From the NCBI RefSeq assembly GCF_003597675.1, contig NZ_CP030827.1, positions 2,666,001 to 2,730,000 on the forward strand: DNA of 64,000 nucleotides, in the 5' to 3' direction. Positions 1 to 7,476 of this stretch are shown here, one piece after another. The translations under genes were made by a program, and so were the position numbers. Numbering within the stretch: position 1 is the first letter of the stretch; the number at the start of each line of letters is the position of its first letter. This stretch comes from Neorhizobium sp. NCHU2750. GTDB lineage: Bacteria > Pseudomonadota > Alphaproteobacteria > Rhizobiales > Rhizobiaceae. Under the pieces are notes generated by a model. It was not told the DNA's origin and ran no database searches. It saw nothing but the letters and a program-made list of their open reading frames with translations.

Positions 1-620
1 CCGGCCGCAGGTTCGTCGAGGCAGAGAAGCTCCGGCCCCGTGCACATGGCGCGCGCAATCTCCAGACGACGCTGTGCGCCGTAGGAAAGATCGCCCGCCG
101 GATCGTCGGCGCGATCGATAAGATCGGCCTTCTCCAGCCAGTAGCGGGCCTTCTCGATCGATTCCGTCACCGCCTTCTTGTAGCCCGGTGCTCCGAGCAG
201 GCCGAGGATCGTATATCCGGACGCCCGCATCAGCGCGTTGTGCTGCGCCACCAGCAGGTTTTCCAGCACGGTCAGGCCCGAAAACAACCGGATGTTCTGG
301 AAAGTACGCGCCACGCCGGCCTTCTTGTTGATCTCGAAATCCTTGAGGCGTTCGAGCAGCAGCGTGTTGCCGTTCTTCCGGTTCAGCGTGATCATGCCCA
401 TCGTCGGCTTGTAGAAGCCGGTGATGCAGTTGAACACCGTCGTCTTGCCGGCACCGTTCGGGCCGATCAGCGCAGTGATCTCGCCGCGCTTGGCTTCGAA
501 GGAGAAGTCGTTGATGGCCATGAGGCCGCCGAACTTCATCGACAGGTGGTCGACCCTGAGGATCGTATCTGTGCCTGCGGCACTGTTCATGGAGGTCATT
601 GTATTCGTACCCGGAGCCAT
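1..620 (-). CDS. livG: Branched-chain amino-acid ABC transporter ATP-binding protein LivG (3' end outside window)
   Basis: Cytoplasmic ATPase that powers the LivHM permease. The reverse strand reads a complete Walker A (GPNGAGKTT, about residues 40-48) and reaches the signature region and Walker B (LLCLDEPAAG) just before the left edge, so roughly 206 of about 250-290 residues are visible. The ATG at 618-620 overlaps the livM stop by one base (TGATG), which favours this start and translational coupling; a second in-frame ATG lies at 597-599. Transcribed after livH and livM; livF is expected just outside the window. Confidence 0.92.
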   Translation of the reverse strand, partial: MAPGTNTMTSMNSAAGTDTILRVDHLSMKFGGLMAINDFSFEAKRGEITALIGPNGAGKTTVFNCITGFYKPTMGMITLNRKNGNTLLLERLKDFEINKKAGVARTFQNIRLFSGLTVLENLLVAQHNALMRASGYTILGLLGAPGYKKAVTESIEKARYWLEKADLIDRADDPAGDLSYGAQRRLEIARAMCTGPELLCLDEPAA

Positions 621-2008
621 CAGCCGTGGCCCTCCTTGGTAAAGCTTCCGGATACGGCCCTGCGCTCCTTGAGGAAGGCCGTGGGTTCACGAGAGCCGAC
701 GAAACCGCGCGGCTTGAACAGCATCACGATGACCATGGCCAGCCCGAACAGCAGCATGCGGTAGAGTTCCGGGGTGAAGTCCGGTCCGAAGATGATCTTC
801 AGGAACGACATGTCACGCAGGAGTTCCGTACCGCCGACCATGACGACCGCGGCAATCGCAATGCCCGTCAGCGAGCCCATACCGCCGAGGACGACGATGG
901 CGAGGATGACCGCAGATTCAAGGAACACGAAGCTTTCCGGCGACACGAAACCCTGGCGGGCGGCGAAGAACGAGCCGGCAAAACCGCCGAACATCGCACC
1001 GGTCGCAAACGCGGTAAGCTTGGTGGCGACCGTGTTGATGCCGAGAGAGCGGCAAGCGATCTCGTCTTCGCGCAGCGCTTCCCAGGCCCGGCCGATCGGC
1101 ATGCGGCGCAGCCGGATCGTCACATAGGCCGTCAGCATGCACAGCGCCAGGATGACGTAGAACAGGAAGACCTTGTAATAGACCGACGACATGGGCAGGC
1201 CGAAGGCCTTGGCGAAATTGTTGGATGCACCGACATCGAAGGACCAGAGGCCGAAGACGGATGCCTTGGCGATGCCGGAAATACCGAACGTGCCCTTGGT
1301 GACGACCGTCCAGTTGATCAGCACCAGCCGGATGATTTCACCGAAGGCGAGCGTCACGATGGCGAGATAGTCGCCGCGCAACCTCAGGACCGGGAAGCCG
1401 AGCATGATGCCCCAGAGCGCTGCGAAAATACCCGACAGCGGCAGGAGGATCCAGAAGGACAGGCCGAGATAGGACGACAGCAGCGCGTAGGAATAGGCAC
1501 CGACCGCGTAGAAGGCGACATAGCCGAGGTCGAGCAGGCCGGCGAGACCGACGACGATATTCAGTCCCCAGGCCAGCATCACGTAGATGAGGATCTGGAT
1601 ACCGAAATTGTCGACATATTTCAGCGAGCCCTGCTTGCCGACGATCATCATCGCCAGGAACGGATAGACGAGCAGGAAAACCAGCGCGATCTTGAGGAAG
1701 TGCCTGTGGAAGAAGCTCTTCTTGTCGGAAATCTCCAACACGCCGCTCTTGGCCTTGGCAAGCTTTCGGCGGTTGAGATGCGGGCCGATGACCGCGATCG
1801 TCAAGAACCGGCCGATGGCCGATACCGCCACGAACACGGCAAGCAGAACCCAGCGTGTGCGCCAGACCAGCGTGTTGTTGATGTCCTGATATGTCTCGAT
1901 ACCAACATAGAGCAGGAACATGAAGAAGGCGACGACACCGGCGATCACCGCTTCCTTGACGGCCTTGGCCATCAGGGAACCGTCATTGTTTACAGCAGGC
2001 TGAGCCAT
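620..2008 (-). CDS. livM: Branched-chain amino-acid ABC transporter permease LivM
   Basis: Inner-membrane permease of 462 residues that pairs with LivH to carry branched-chain or related amino acids. The first 150 or so residues form an extension with hydrophobic segments (one near residues 20-35), as in long rhizobial LivM proteins. The remainder has the conserved LivM core, including [24 protein letters not shown] and the EAA-like loop [20 protein letters not shown] (stretches of the same permease domain). It starts one base after the livH stop and overlaps livG by one base, so the three genes form an operon. Confidence 0.93.
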   Translation of the reverse strand: MAQPAVNNDGSLMAKAVKEAVIAGVVAFFMFLLYVGIETYQDINNTLVWRTRWVLLAVFVAVSAIGRFLTIAVIGPHLNRRKLAKAKSGVLEISDKKSFFHRHFLKIALVFLLVYPFLAMMIVGKQGSLKYVDNFGIQILIYVMLAWGLNIVVGLAGLLDLGYVAFYAVGAYSYALLSSYLGLSFWILLPLSGIFAALWGIMLGFPVLRLRGDYLAIVTLAFGEIIRLVLINWTVVTKGTFGISGIAKASVFGLWSFDVGASNNFAKAFGLPMSSVYYKVFLFYVILALCMLTAYVTIRLRRMPIGRAWEALREDEIACRSLGINTVATKLTAFATGAMFGGFAGSFFAARQGFVSPESFVFLESAVILAIVVLGGMGSLTGIAIAAVVMVGGTELLRDMSFLKIIFGPDFTPELYRMLLFGLAMVIVMLFKPRGFVGSREPTAFLKERRAVSGSFTKEGHG

Positions 2009-2009
2009 A

Positions 2010-2912
2010 TCAGACCTTCTCCACTTCCGGACGACCGAGAATGCCGGTCGGCTTGAAGATCAGCACGATCGCAAGGATGGCGAAGGTCGCGACGTCCTTG
2101 TACTCGATCGAGAAATAGGCCGACCACAGACCTTCGATGAGGCCGATCAGCAGGCCGCCGATAACGGCACCCGGCAGAGAGCCGATACCGCCGAGAACGG
2201 CCGCGGTGAACGCCTTGACACCGGGAATGAAGCCATCGGTGAAGCTCGCGACACCATAATACATCAGGTACATGCCGCCGGCGACGGCTGCGAGTGCCGC
2301 ACCCATGACGAAGGTGACCGAGATCGTCCGGTCGACGTCGATGCCGAGCAGCGCCGCCATCTTGCGGTCCTGTTCGGTGGCGCGCTGGGCGCGGCCAAGC
2401 GGCGTCCTATGGACGATATACCAGAAGGCGGCAAGCAGGACGGCGGTCACGACGAAGATGATGATCTGCTTCAGCGAGATCGTCAGCGCACCGAAATGAT
2501 AGACATCGGTGACCAGCTGCGGGATCGGCTTGTTGCGCGGGCCCTGCGTGACCTGGATGAAGTTCGACAGCGCGATCGACATGCCGATCGCAGTGATCAG
2601 CGGCGCCAGACGGAACGATCCGCGCAGTGGCCGATAGGCGACACGCTCGATCGTCCAGTTCCACAGGCCGGTCACCAGCATGCCGACCAGAAGCATGACG
2701 AGCAGAAGCAGCGCCACCGGAATGCCGGCAAAGAAGGTGGTCAACACCAGAAAGACGATCAGGGCCGCGAAGCCGCCGAGCATGAAGATATCGCCATGGG
2801 CGAAGTTGATCATGCCGATAATGCCGTAGACCATCGTATAGCCAATAGCGATGAGGCCATAGATGGATCCAAGAGTCAGCCCGTTAAGGAGCTGCTGGAC
2901 GAGATATTCCAT
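2010..2912 (-). CDS. livH: Branched-chain amino-acid ABC transporter permease LivH
   Basis: Inner-membrane permease of 300 residues, the usual family length. It begins [20 protein letters not shown], a typical LivH amino end, and has multiple hydrophobic helices. The frame stays open upstream to 3041, but the ATG at 2910-2912 has an AGGGG ribosome-binding site about seven bases ahead and matches the family start, so the longer form is rejected. First gene of livHMG. The 269 bp upstream, to the flavoenzyme gene ending at 3182, is AT-rich near 2975-3180 and should hold the promoter; I see no substrate-binding livK there. Confidence 0.93.
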   Translation of the reverse strand: MEYLVQQLLNGLTLGSIYGLIAIGYTMVYGIIGMINFAHGDIFMLGGFAALIVFLVLTTFFAGIPVALLLLVMLLVGMLVTGLWNWTIERVAYRPLRGSFRLAPLITAIGMSIALSNFIQVTQGPRNKPIPQLVTDVYHFGALTISLKQIIIFVVTAVLLAAFWYIVHRTPLGRAQRATEQDRKMAALLGIDVDRTISVTFVMGAALAAVAGGMYLMYYGVASFTDGFIPGVKAFTAAVLGGIGSLPGAVIGGLLIGLIEGLWSAYFSIEYKDVATFAILAIVLIFKPTGILGRPEVEKV

Positions 2913-3181
2913 ATATTTTCCCCTAGGATGCGGTCCGTTCGGCCACATCGTTCTTTCGAAGTTCCTGATGGGATCTTCAATTTTTTTGATTCCTATCCGT
3001 TTCGTTAAAAATGTGAAGTGCAAAATTAATAGGCAGATCAATTTTCACGAGCTTTTGCTCGCGATGACGCAAATACGCTCAAGAATGCCAGAAATGCGGC
3101 ATTACCGTCACAAAAATTGAGCGCCTGAAGTGTGGAAATCAGGATATTTCAACGACCGCTTTTCTATATAGTTTACAACTA

Positions 3182-5608
3182 TCAAGAGCGCATCCGCGAC
3201 CCGTTGGAATCGAACAGCGGCTGCGGCTGCAATCTGGCGGGACGCATTTCGCCCAAGATCTCGATCATCCATCCATCGGCGCGATCGGCGATCTCCTTCG
3301 GCACATAGCCCATCGCCACCGACACGCCCGACGCGTGGGCATAGCCGCCGGACGTGACCCATCCCTTCACCTCTCCATCGAGAGAGATCGGCTCATCGCC
3401 GATCACGTCGGCATCATGCGCATCGACGATCAGCGTGATGAGCCTGAGCGCACCGCCGCTCGCCTTCTCCCCGATGGCCGCCTGCTTGCCGATGAAATCC
3501 GCCTGTTTGCCATAGGCGACGAACCGGCCGAGCCCTGCCTCCTGAGGCCCATAGAGCGGCCGGTATTCCCGTGACCAGCTGCCGAACGATTTTTCCACGC
3601 GAAGCGCGTTGAGCGCCCGCAGGCCGAACAGCGAAATGCCGTATTCCTCCCCCGCCTGCATGATCGCCTCGAACAGATGACGCTGGTATTCCGGCTTCAT
3701 CCAGATCTCGTAGCCGAGATCGCCGGTATAGCTGACGCGGCCGAGAATGACCGGTGCCATGCCGAGATCGATCTCCTTGACCGACATGAAGGGCATGGCT
3801 TCATCCGACAGGTCGAGATGGGTGAGTTTCTGCAGCACCGCCCGCGCATTCGGCCCGGCGACAGACAGACCGAGCAGGCCGAGATTGAGCGCATCGACCT
3901 CGACCGATCCGTCTTCCGGCAAATGCTGCTCGAACCAGCGCATGTGATAATCCTCGGCGATACCGGAGCCGATCAGCAGGAACTCGTCGTCCTCCAAAGT
4001 CGCCAGCGTGAAATCGCCGATCAGCTTGCCGGCCTCGTTCAGCATCGGCGCAAGCGCCATCCGCCCGACGGGCGGCACCTTGCCGGCCAGCATTCCGTCC
4101 AGCCAGTGGCGCGCCCCCTCCCCGGCGATCAGATATTTGGCAAACCCGGAAGTCTCCATCATCCCGACCGAGGCCCGCACGGCCTTTGCCTCGCGGCCGA
4201 CATGGTCGAAATCGGTCGAACGACGCCACGAGAAGGCGTCTTCCACGCCTTCGGGCGCAAACCAGAGCGGCGTTTCCAGCCCGTAGGACGCGCCGAACAC
4301 GGCACCGGCCGATTTCAGCCTGTCGTAGATCGGCGTCGTCAGAAGCGGCCGCGCGCCCGGCAGTTCCTCGTTCGGATAACGGATCGAGAACCGCCGCGAA
4401 TAATTTTCCCGCACCTTGGCATTGGTATAGCCGAGCGTCGCATAATCGCCGTAGCGGCAGACATCCATGGCGAACACGTCAAAACCCGGATCGCCATTGA
4501 TGATCCACTGCGCCAGCGCCAGCCCGACGCCGCCGCCCTGGGAAAACCCTGCCATGACGGCACAGGCCGACCAGAAATTCGTCATGCCCCGCACCGGGCC
4601 GACAAGCGGATTTCCATCCGGCGAGAAGGTGAAGGGGCCATTGATGATCGTCTTGATGCCGGCATTGTTGAAGGCCGGGAAATGCCTGAAACCCACTTCC
4701 AGCTCGCCGGAAATCCGCTCGATATCCTCGGCCAGAAGCTCATGGCCGAAGCTCCAGGGCGTCTCGATCGGCGACCACGGACGGCAGTCCTTCTCATAGG
4801 TGCCCATCAGCATGCCGTTGCGTTCCTGGCGGATATAGATCTCGCCGTCGAAATCGACGCAATGCATCAGCTCGCGGCCGCGCGTCCTGTTGAAGTCGAT
4901 CACCTCCGGCATGTCCTCGGTGATCAGATACATGTGCTCCATGGCAAGCACCGGCAGTTCCAGCCCGACCATGCGGCCGACCTCGCGCGCCCAAAGGCCC
5001 GCCGCATTGACGACATGCTCGGCGCGGATCTCGCCCTTGTCGGTCATCACCCGCCACATCCCGTCCGGCAGCTGGATCAGCTCCTCGACCTTGGTGTGGA
5101 GATAGATCTCCGCCCCGTTCTTCTTCGCCGATTTCGCATAGGCATGCGTCGTGCCGTAAGGATCGAGATGGCCCTCATGCGGATCGAACACGGCACCGAC
5201 GAATTCCTTCGGATCGATGAGCGGCATCATCTCATAGGCCTCGTCGACCGAGACGAGCCGCGCCTCGCCGCCGGCATATTTGCCCTTGGCGAGCAGCGAC
5301 TTGAACCAGTCGAACCGTTCGTTGGTTGCCGCCAGCATCAGGCCGGACGTCATGTGCAGGCCGATATCCTGGCCGGAATAGGCCTCGATCTCCTTGTAGA
5401 GCTCGACCGTATATTTCTGCAGCTTGGCGACATTCGGATCGCCGTTGATCGTGTGCATGCCGCCCGCCGCATGCCAGGTGGAGCCGGAGGTGAGCTCCGA
5501 GCGCTCGACCAGAACCACATCAGTCCAGCCGAATTTCGTCAGGTGATAGAGGATGGAACATCCGACGACACCGCCGCCGATCACGACAACCCGGGCATGG
5601 CTCTTCAT
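3182..5608 (-). CDS. FAD-dependent dimethylglycine/sarcosine dehydrogenase-like protein with folate-binding GcvT domain
   Basis: Predicted cytoplasmic flavoenzyme of 808 residues that oxidatively demethylates an N-methylated glycine (dimethylglycine or sarcosine) and passes the one-carbon unit to tetrahydrofolate. The amino end has a dinucleotide-binding glycine motif (VVIGGGVVGCS, residues 8-18) followed by SGSTWHAAGG, typical of DMGDH-type amine oxidases. The middle is the FAO_M linker, and residues from about 430 on form an aminomethyltransferase-type (GcvT) domain plus its C-terminal barrel. It lies downstream of the sox operon on the same strand but is separated by higBA. Exact substrate is inferred from family and context. 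Confidence 0.85.
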   Translation of the reverse strand: MKSHARVVVIGGGVVGCSILYHLTKFGWTDVVLVERSELTSGSTWHAAGGMHTINGDPNVAKLQKYTVELYKEIEAYSGQDIGLHMTSGLMLAATNERFDWFKSLLAKGKYAGGEARLVSVDEAYEMMPLIDPKEFVGAVFDPHEGHLDPYGTTHAYAKSAKKNGAEIYLHTKVEELIQLPDGMWRVMTDKGEIRAEHVVNAAGLWAREVGRMVGLELPVLAMEHMYLITEDMPEVIDFNRTRGRELMHCVDFDGEIYIRQERNGMLMGTYEKDCRPWSPIETPWSFGHELLAEDIERISGELEVGFRHFPAFNNAGIKTIINGPFTFSPDGNPLVGPVRGMTNFWSACAVMAGFSQGGGVGLALAQWIINGDPGFDVFAMDVCRYGDYATLGYTNAKVRENYSRRFSIRYPNEELPGARPLLTTPIYDRLKSAGAVFGASYGLETPLWFAPEGVEDAFSWRRSTDFDHVGREAKAVRASVGMMETSGFAKYLIAGEGARHWLDGMLAGKVPPVGRMALAPMLNEAGKLIGDFTLATLEDDEFLLIGSGIAEDYHMRWFEQHLPEDGSVEVDALNLGLLGLSVAGPNARAVLQKLTHLDLSDEAMPFMSVKEIDLGMAPVILGRVSYTGDLGYEIWMKPEYQRHLFEAIMQAGEEYGISLFGLRALNALRVEKSFGSWSREYRPLYGPQEAGLGRFVAYGKQADFIGKQAAIGEKASGGALRLITLIVDAHDADVIGDEPISLDGEVKGWVTSGGYAHASGVSVAMGYVPKEIADRADGWMIEILGEMRPARLQPQPLFDSNGSRMRS

Positions 5609-5822
5609 GCAACTTCTCCGCTCGAAATGACGAAAGATCAGGCGAGCCTAGAGTGTCTCGACAATGGTCAATAGCCTGTTCTGCGAACTGCGATTTGTCG
5701 TTTCCGACATAGCCAGTGTTCGTTTCGCGCCATTTCGATCAGACGCGTGAAACTTATTTTGCGGCCGTCCCGTATAGGAGTTCACAAGCGCCAACACACA
5801 ATAGGACACAAGGGGCCACACC

Positions 5823-6089
5823 ATGACGAACATAGTCAGTTTCGACGATCTGGTCGGCAATGTTCTGACCTCGGCCCGCGATTTTACGCCCAGACACGCG
5901 ATAGAATTTGGCGTCATCCATGGATTTTGCCGTGATTTCGCCGAAACACAGGCGCCGGGCTACATCGATCTCCTGAGCCGGGTGGAAGGTTTGCAGGCCC
6001 TGCTGCCGGCGCTGGAAAGACGGCCCGACCTTGTGGTCCCGGCGACACCCGAAAAAGCCCTGTGGTACTTTGTGCGCAACGGCCTCTGA
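5823..6089 (+). CDS. Small hypothetical protein (88 aa)
   Basis: I do not recognise this protein. It starts at an ATG with a good AAGGGG ribosome-binding site eight bases upstream and encodes 88 residues with no signal peptide or membrane segment. A short aromatic end (ALWYFVRNGL) is notable. It diverges from the dimethylglycine-dehydrogenase-like gene and stops three bases before the decayed soxG fragment. Before higBA arrived it may therefore have been the convergent neighbour of soxG. That order is inference. Confidence 0.45.
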   Translation: MTNIVSFDDLVGNVLTSARDFTPRHAIEFGVIHGFCRDFAETQAPGYIDLLSRVEGLQALLPALERRPDLVVPATPEKALWYFVRNGL

Positions 6090-6091
6090 AT

Positions 6092-6227
6092 CTAGACCTC
6101 CGAAAACGCCGCCGTCAGCGCAAACTCGCGACCCATCTCCATCATCTCCTCGAACAGCGATCCGCTGGAGGGAACGTGGCGAGACGATCCTGAACCGGTC
6201 GGCGCCGGCCCTCACCGGATTGACTCC
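6092..6227 (-). pseudogene. Decayed duplicate of the soxG 3' end
   Basis: Read on the minus strand, the last 22 codons plus stop (SLFEE...ALTAAFSEV, TAG) are nearly identical to the end of the intact soxG at 6919-7002. About 80 bp align, with one single-base insertion near 6165. Further upstream, in the other frame, NPVRAGADRFRIVSPRSL aligns with soxG NLARTDADTFEIAAPRSF. The fragment is thus a frameshifted soxG tail in the same orientation as the functional gene, lying on the far side of higBA. The right border near 6227 is where similarity fades by eye. Confidence 0.8.
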
Positions 6228-6249
6228 CTCTCGTATCGGTGCATGATAC
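6220..6249 (+). promoter_or_regulatory. Candidate higBA promoter with overlapping palindrome
   Basis: TTGACT (6220-6225) and CATGAT (6242-6247) are spaced by 16 bases, a plausible -35/-10 pair ahead of higB. The -10 overlaps an inverted repeat, GTATC-N7-GATAC (6233-6249), a reasonable site for HigA autorepression. The -35 lies at the edge of the soxG remnant. Prediction by eye only. Confidence 0.4.
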
Positions 6250-6267
6250 CAACCGGGAGACGAGAAC

Positions 6268-6549
6268 GTGATCCGATCGTTCAGGGACAAGCTTACGCAG
6301 TCGATATCGGATGGCTCGGTGCGGAAAGGCTTTCCGGCCGATCTCGTTCGGCGGGCTCAGCAGCTTCTGACGGTGCTGGACGTCGCAACCTCGATCGAGG
6401 ATCTGCGATCTCCGCCGGGTAACCGGCTCGAAAAACTCGCGGGCGATAGGGAAGGACAGTATTCTGTCCGGATCAACAAACAATGGCGGATCTGTTTCCG
6501 CTGGACAGAAGCAGGGCCTGAACAGGTCGAAATCACGGACTATCATTAA
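6268..6549 (+). CDS. higB: HigB-type toxin, RelE/ParE superfamily mRNA endonuclease
   Basis: Toxin of a type II toxin-antitoxin module, 93 residues, the usual HigB length. The family hallmarks are all present: opening IRSFRDK, central SIEDLRSPPGNRLEKL, then GQYSVRINKQWRICFRW and the terminal EITDYH. HigB proteins cut translated mRNA at the ribosome. The start is GTG at 6268 with a GGGAGA ribosome-binding site; no ATG fits. The toxin gene precedes the antitoxin, the inverted order typical of higBA. It sits between the soxG remnant and intact soxG, a sign of acquisition. Confidence 0.92.
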   Translation: MIRSFRDKLTQSISDGSVRKGFPADLVRRAQQLLTVLDVATSIEDLRSPPGNRLEKLAGDREGQYSVRINKQWRICFRWTEAGPEQVEITDYH

Positions 6550-6605
6550 CGTGCCGCGCGGTTCAGCCGCTAGGAGTAAAATTCAAGAACTTATGAGGCC
6601 ACGAA

Positions 6606-6908
6606 ATGGCAACGACCGGACTACCGGCAATCCATCCCGGCGAGATCCTCAGGGATCTCTATCTTGAGCCATCGGACATGACGCCCTATGCGTTGGCCAA
6701 GAAGCTCAAAGTACCCCGTACCCGGATCGAACGTATTGTCGCCGAAAAGACCGGCATCACCCCCGATACCGCGCTCCGGCTGGCAAAATTCTTCAAGACC
6801 TCTCCGGAATTCTGGATGAACATGCAGTCGAGCTACGACCTTAAGAAACAGGCCTCCTTTCTCGAAGAGGAACTGGCAAACATCGAGGAATATGCGATGG
6901 CGGGCTGA
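6606..6908 (+). CDS. higA: HigA-type antitoxin with helix-turn-helix domain
   Basis: Antitoxin of 100 residues that neutralises HigB and usually represses its own operon. It shows the HigA pattern: IHPGEIL near the amino end, an XRE-type helix-turn-helix (YALAKKLKVPRTRIERIV, about residues 28-45), then TPDTALRLAKFFKTSPEFW. It follows higB after 56 bases and ends ten bases from the convergent soxG stop. Full length, with no visible defect, so the module appears functional. Confidence 0.92.
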   Translation: MATTGLPAIHPGEILRDLYLEPSDMTPYALAKKLKVPRTRIERIVAEKTGITPDTALRLAKFFKTSPEFWMNMQSSYDLKKQASFLEEELANIEEYAMAG

Positions 6909-6918
6909 TTGCTCCGCC

Positions 6919-7470
6919 TCACACCTCCGAAAACGCCGCCGTCAGCGCAAACTCGCGGCCCATCTCCATTATTTCCTCGAACAGCGATCCGCAGAAGGAA
7001 CGCGGAGCGGCGATCTCGAACGTGTCGGCATCCGTCCGCGCCAGATTGATCGCCACATGGCAGCAGGCCATGTTGGCGGACTGGCCGATCGCAAAGACGT
7101 CCGGATGAAGATCGACGGCGACGCATTTGGCGAGGATTTTTCTCACACTCGGACTGGAAATCCGGATGAGCAACCGGCCGTCGCTCTGGTCGATGGCGGA
7201 GGCGCCGGCGATCTCCAGCAGCAGGTTCTCGATGGCCGAGGCACTCGATGCCGTCGACACGACGAGCCATTCGCCCGGCGCGCAGTGTCTCAGCTGAACG
7301 CCCTCGACGGCAGACAGTGCTGCCTTGACGGCAGCCTCATGCCCCCGATGCGCCAGAACCGAAAAGATCGCCGGGCGGCGGAAGACGACAAGATGATTGG
7401 GATTGGCCTTGGTGCCGAAACCGGAAAGATGATCTTCCAGCACATGCCGGTGAAACAGCGTGAGCGACAT
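6919..7470 (-). CDS. soxG: Sarcosine oxidase gamma subunit
   Basis: Small subunit (183 residues) of the heterotetrameric sarcosine oxidase SoxBDAG, which oxidises sarcosine to glycine, with methylene-tetrahydrofolate and hydrogen peroxide as the other products. It shows GcvT-like features of SoxG, including a conserved segment around INLARTDADTFEI and the tail GSLFEEIMEMGREFAL. It starts six bases after the soxA stop and is the last gene of the operon. Its 3' 80 bp are duplicated at about 6096-6176. Because the gene ends normally, the insertion beside it has not broken it. Confidence 0.92.
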   Translation of the reverse strand: MSLTLFHRHVLEDHLSGFGTKANPNHLVVFRRPAIFSVLAHRGHEAAVKAALSAVEGVQLRHCAPGEWLVVSTASSASAIENLLLEIAGASAIDQSDGRLLIRISSPSVRKILAKCVAVDLHPDVFAIGQSANMACCHVAINLARTDADTFEIAAPRSFCGSLFEEIMEMGREFALTAAFSEV

Positions 7471-7476
7471 GGCGGC

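Noticed and set aside
599..2056. 485-residue plus-strand frame
   Set aside because: Shadow of livM; composition (Asp, Arg, Gln, His) is typical of antisense frames in high-GC genes.
3677..5674. 665-residue open frame on the plus strand
   Set aside because: It is the antisense shadow of the dimethylglycine-dehydrogenase-like gene, His/Arg/Asp-rich with no recognisable domain.
5754..6290. 178-residue minus-strand frame covering the soxG remnant
   Set aside because: Only the part at about 6092-6227 resembles soxG, and in two frames; the rest is antisense to the 88-residue gene. Treated as a pseudogene fragment.
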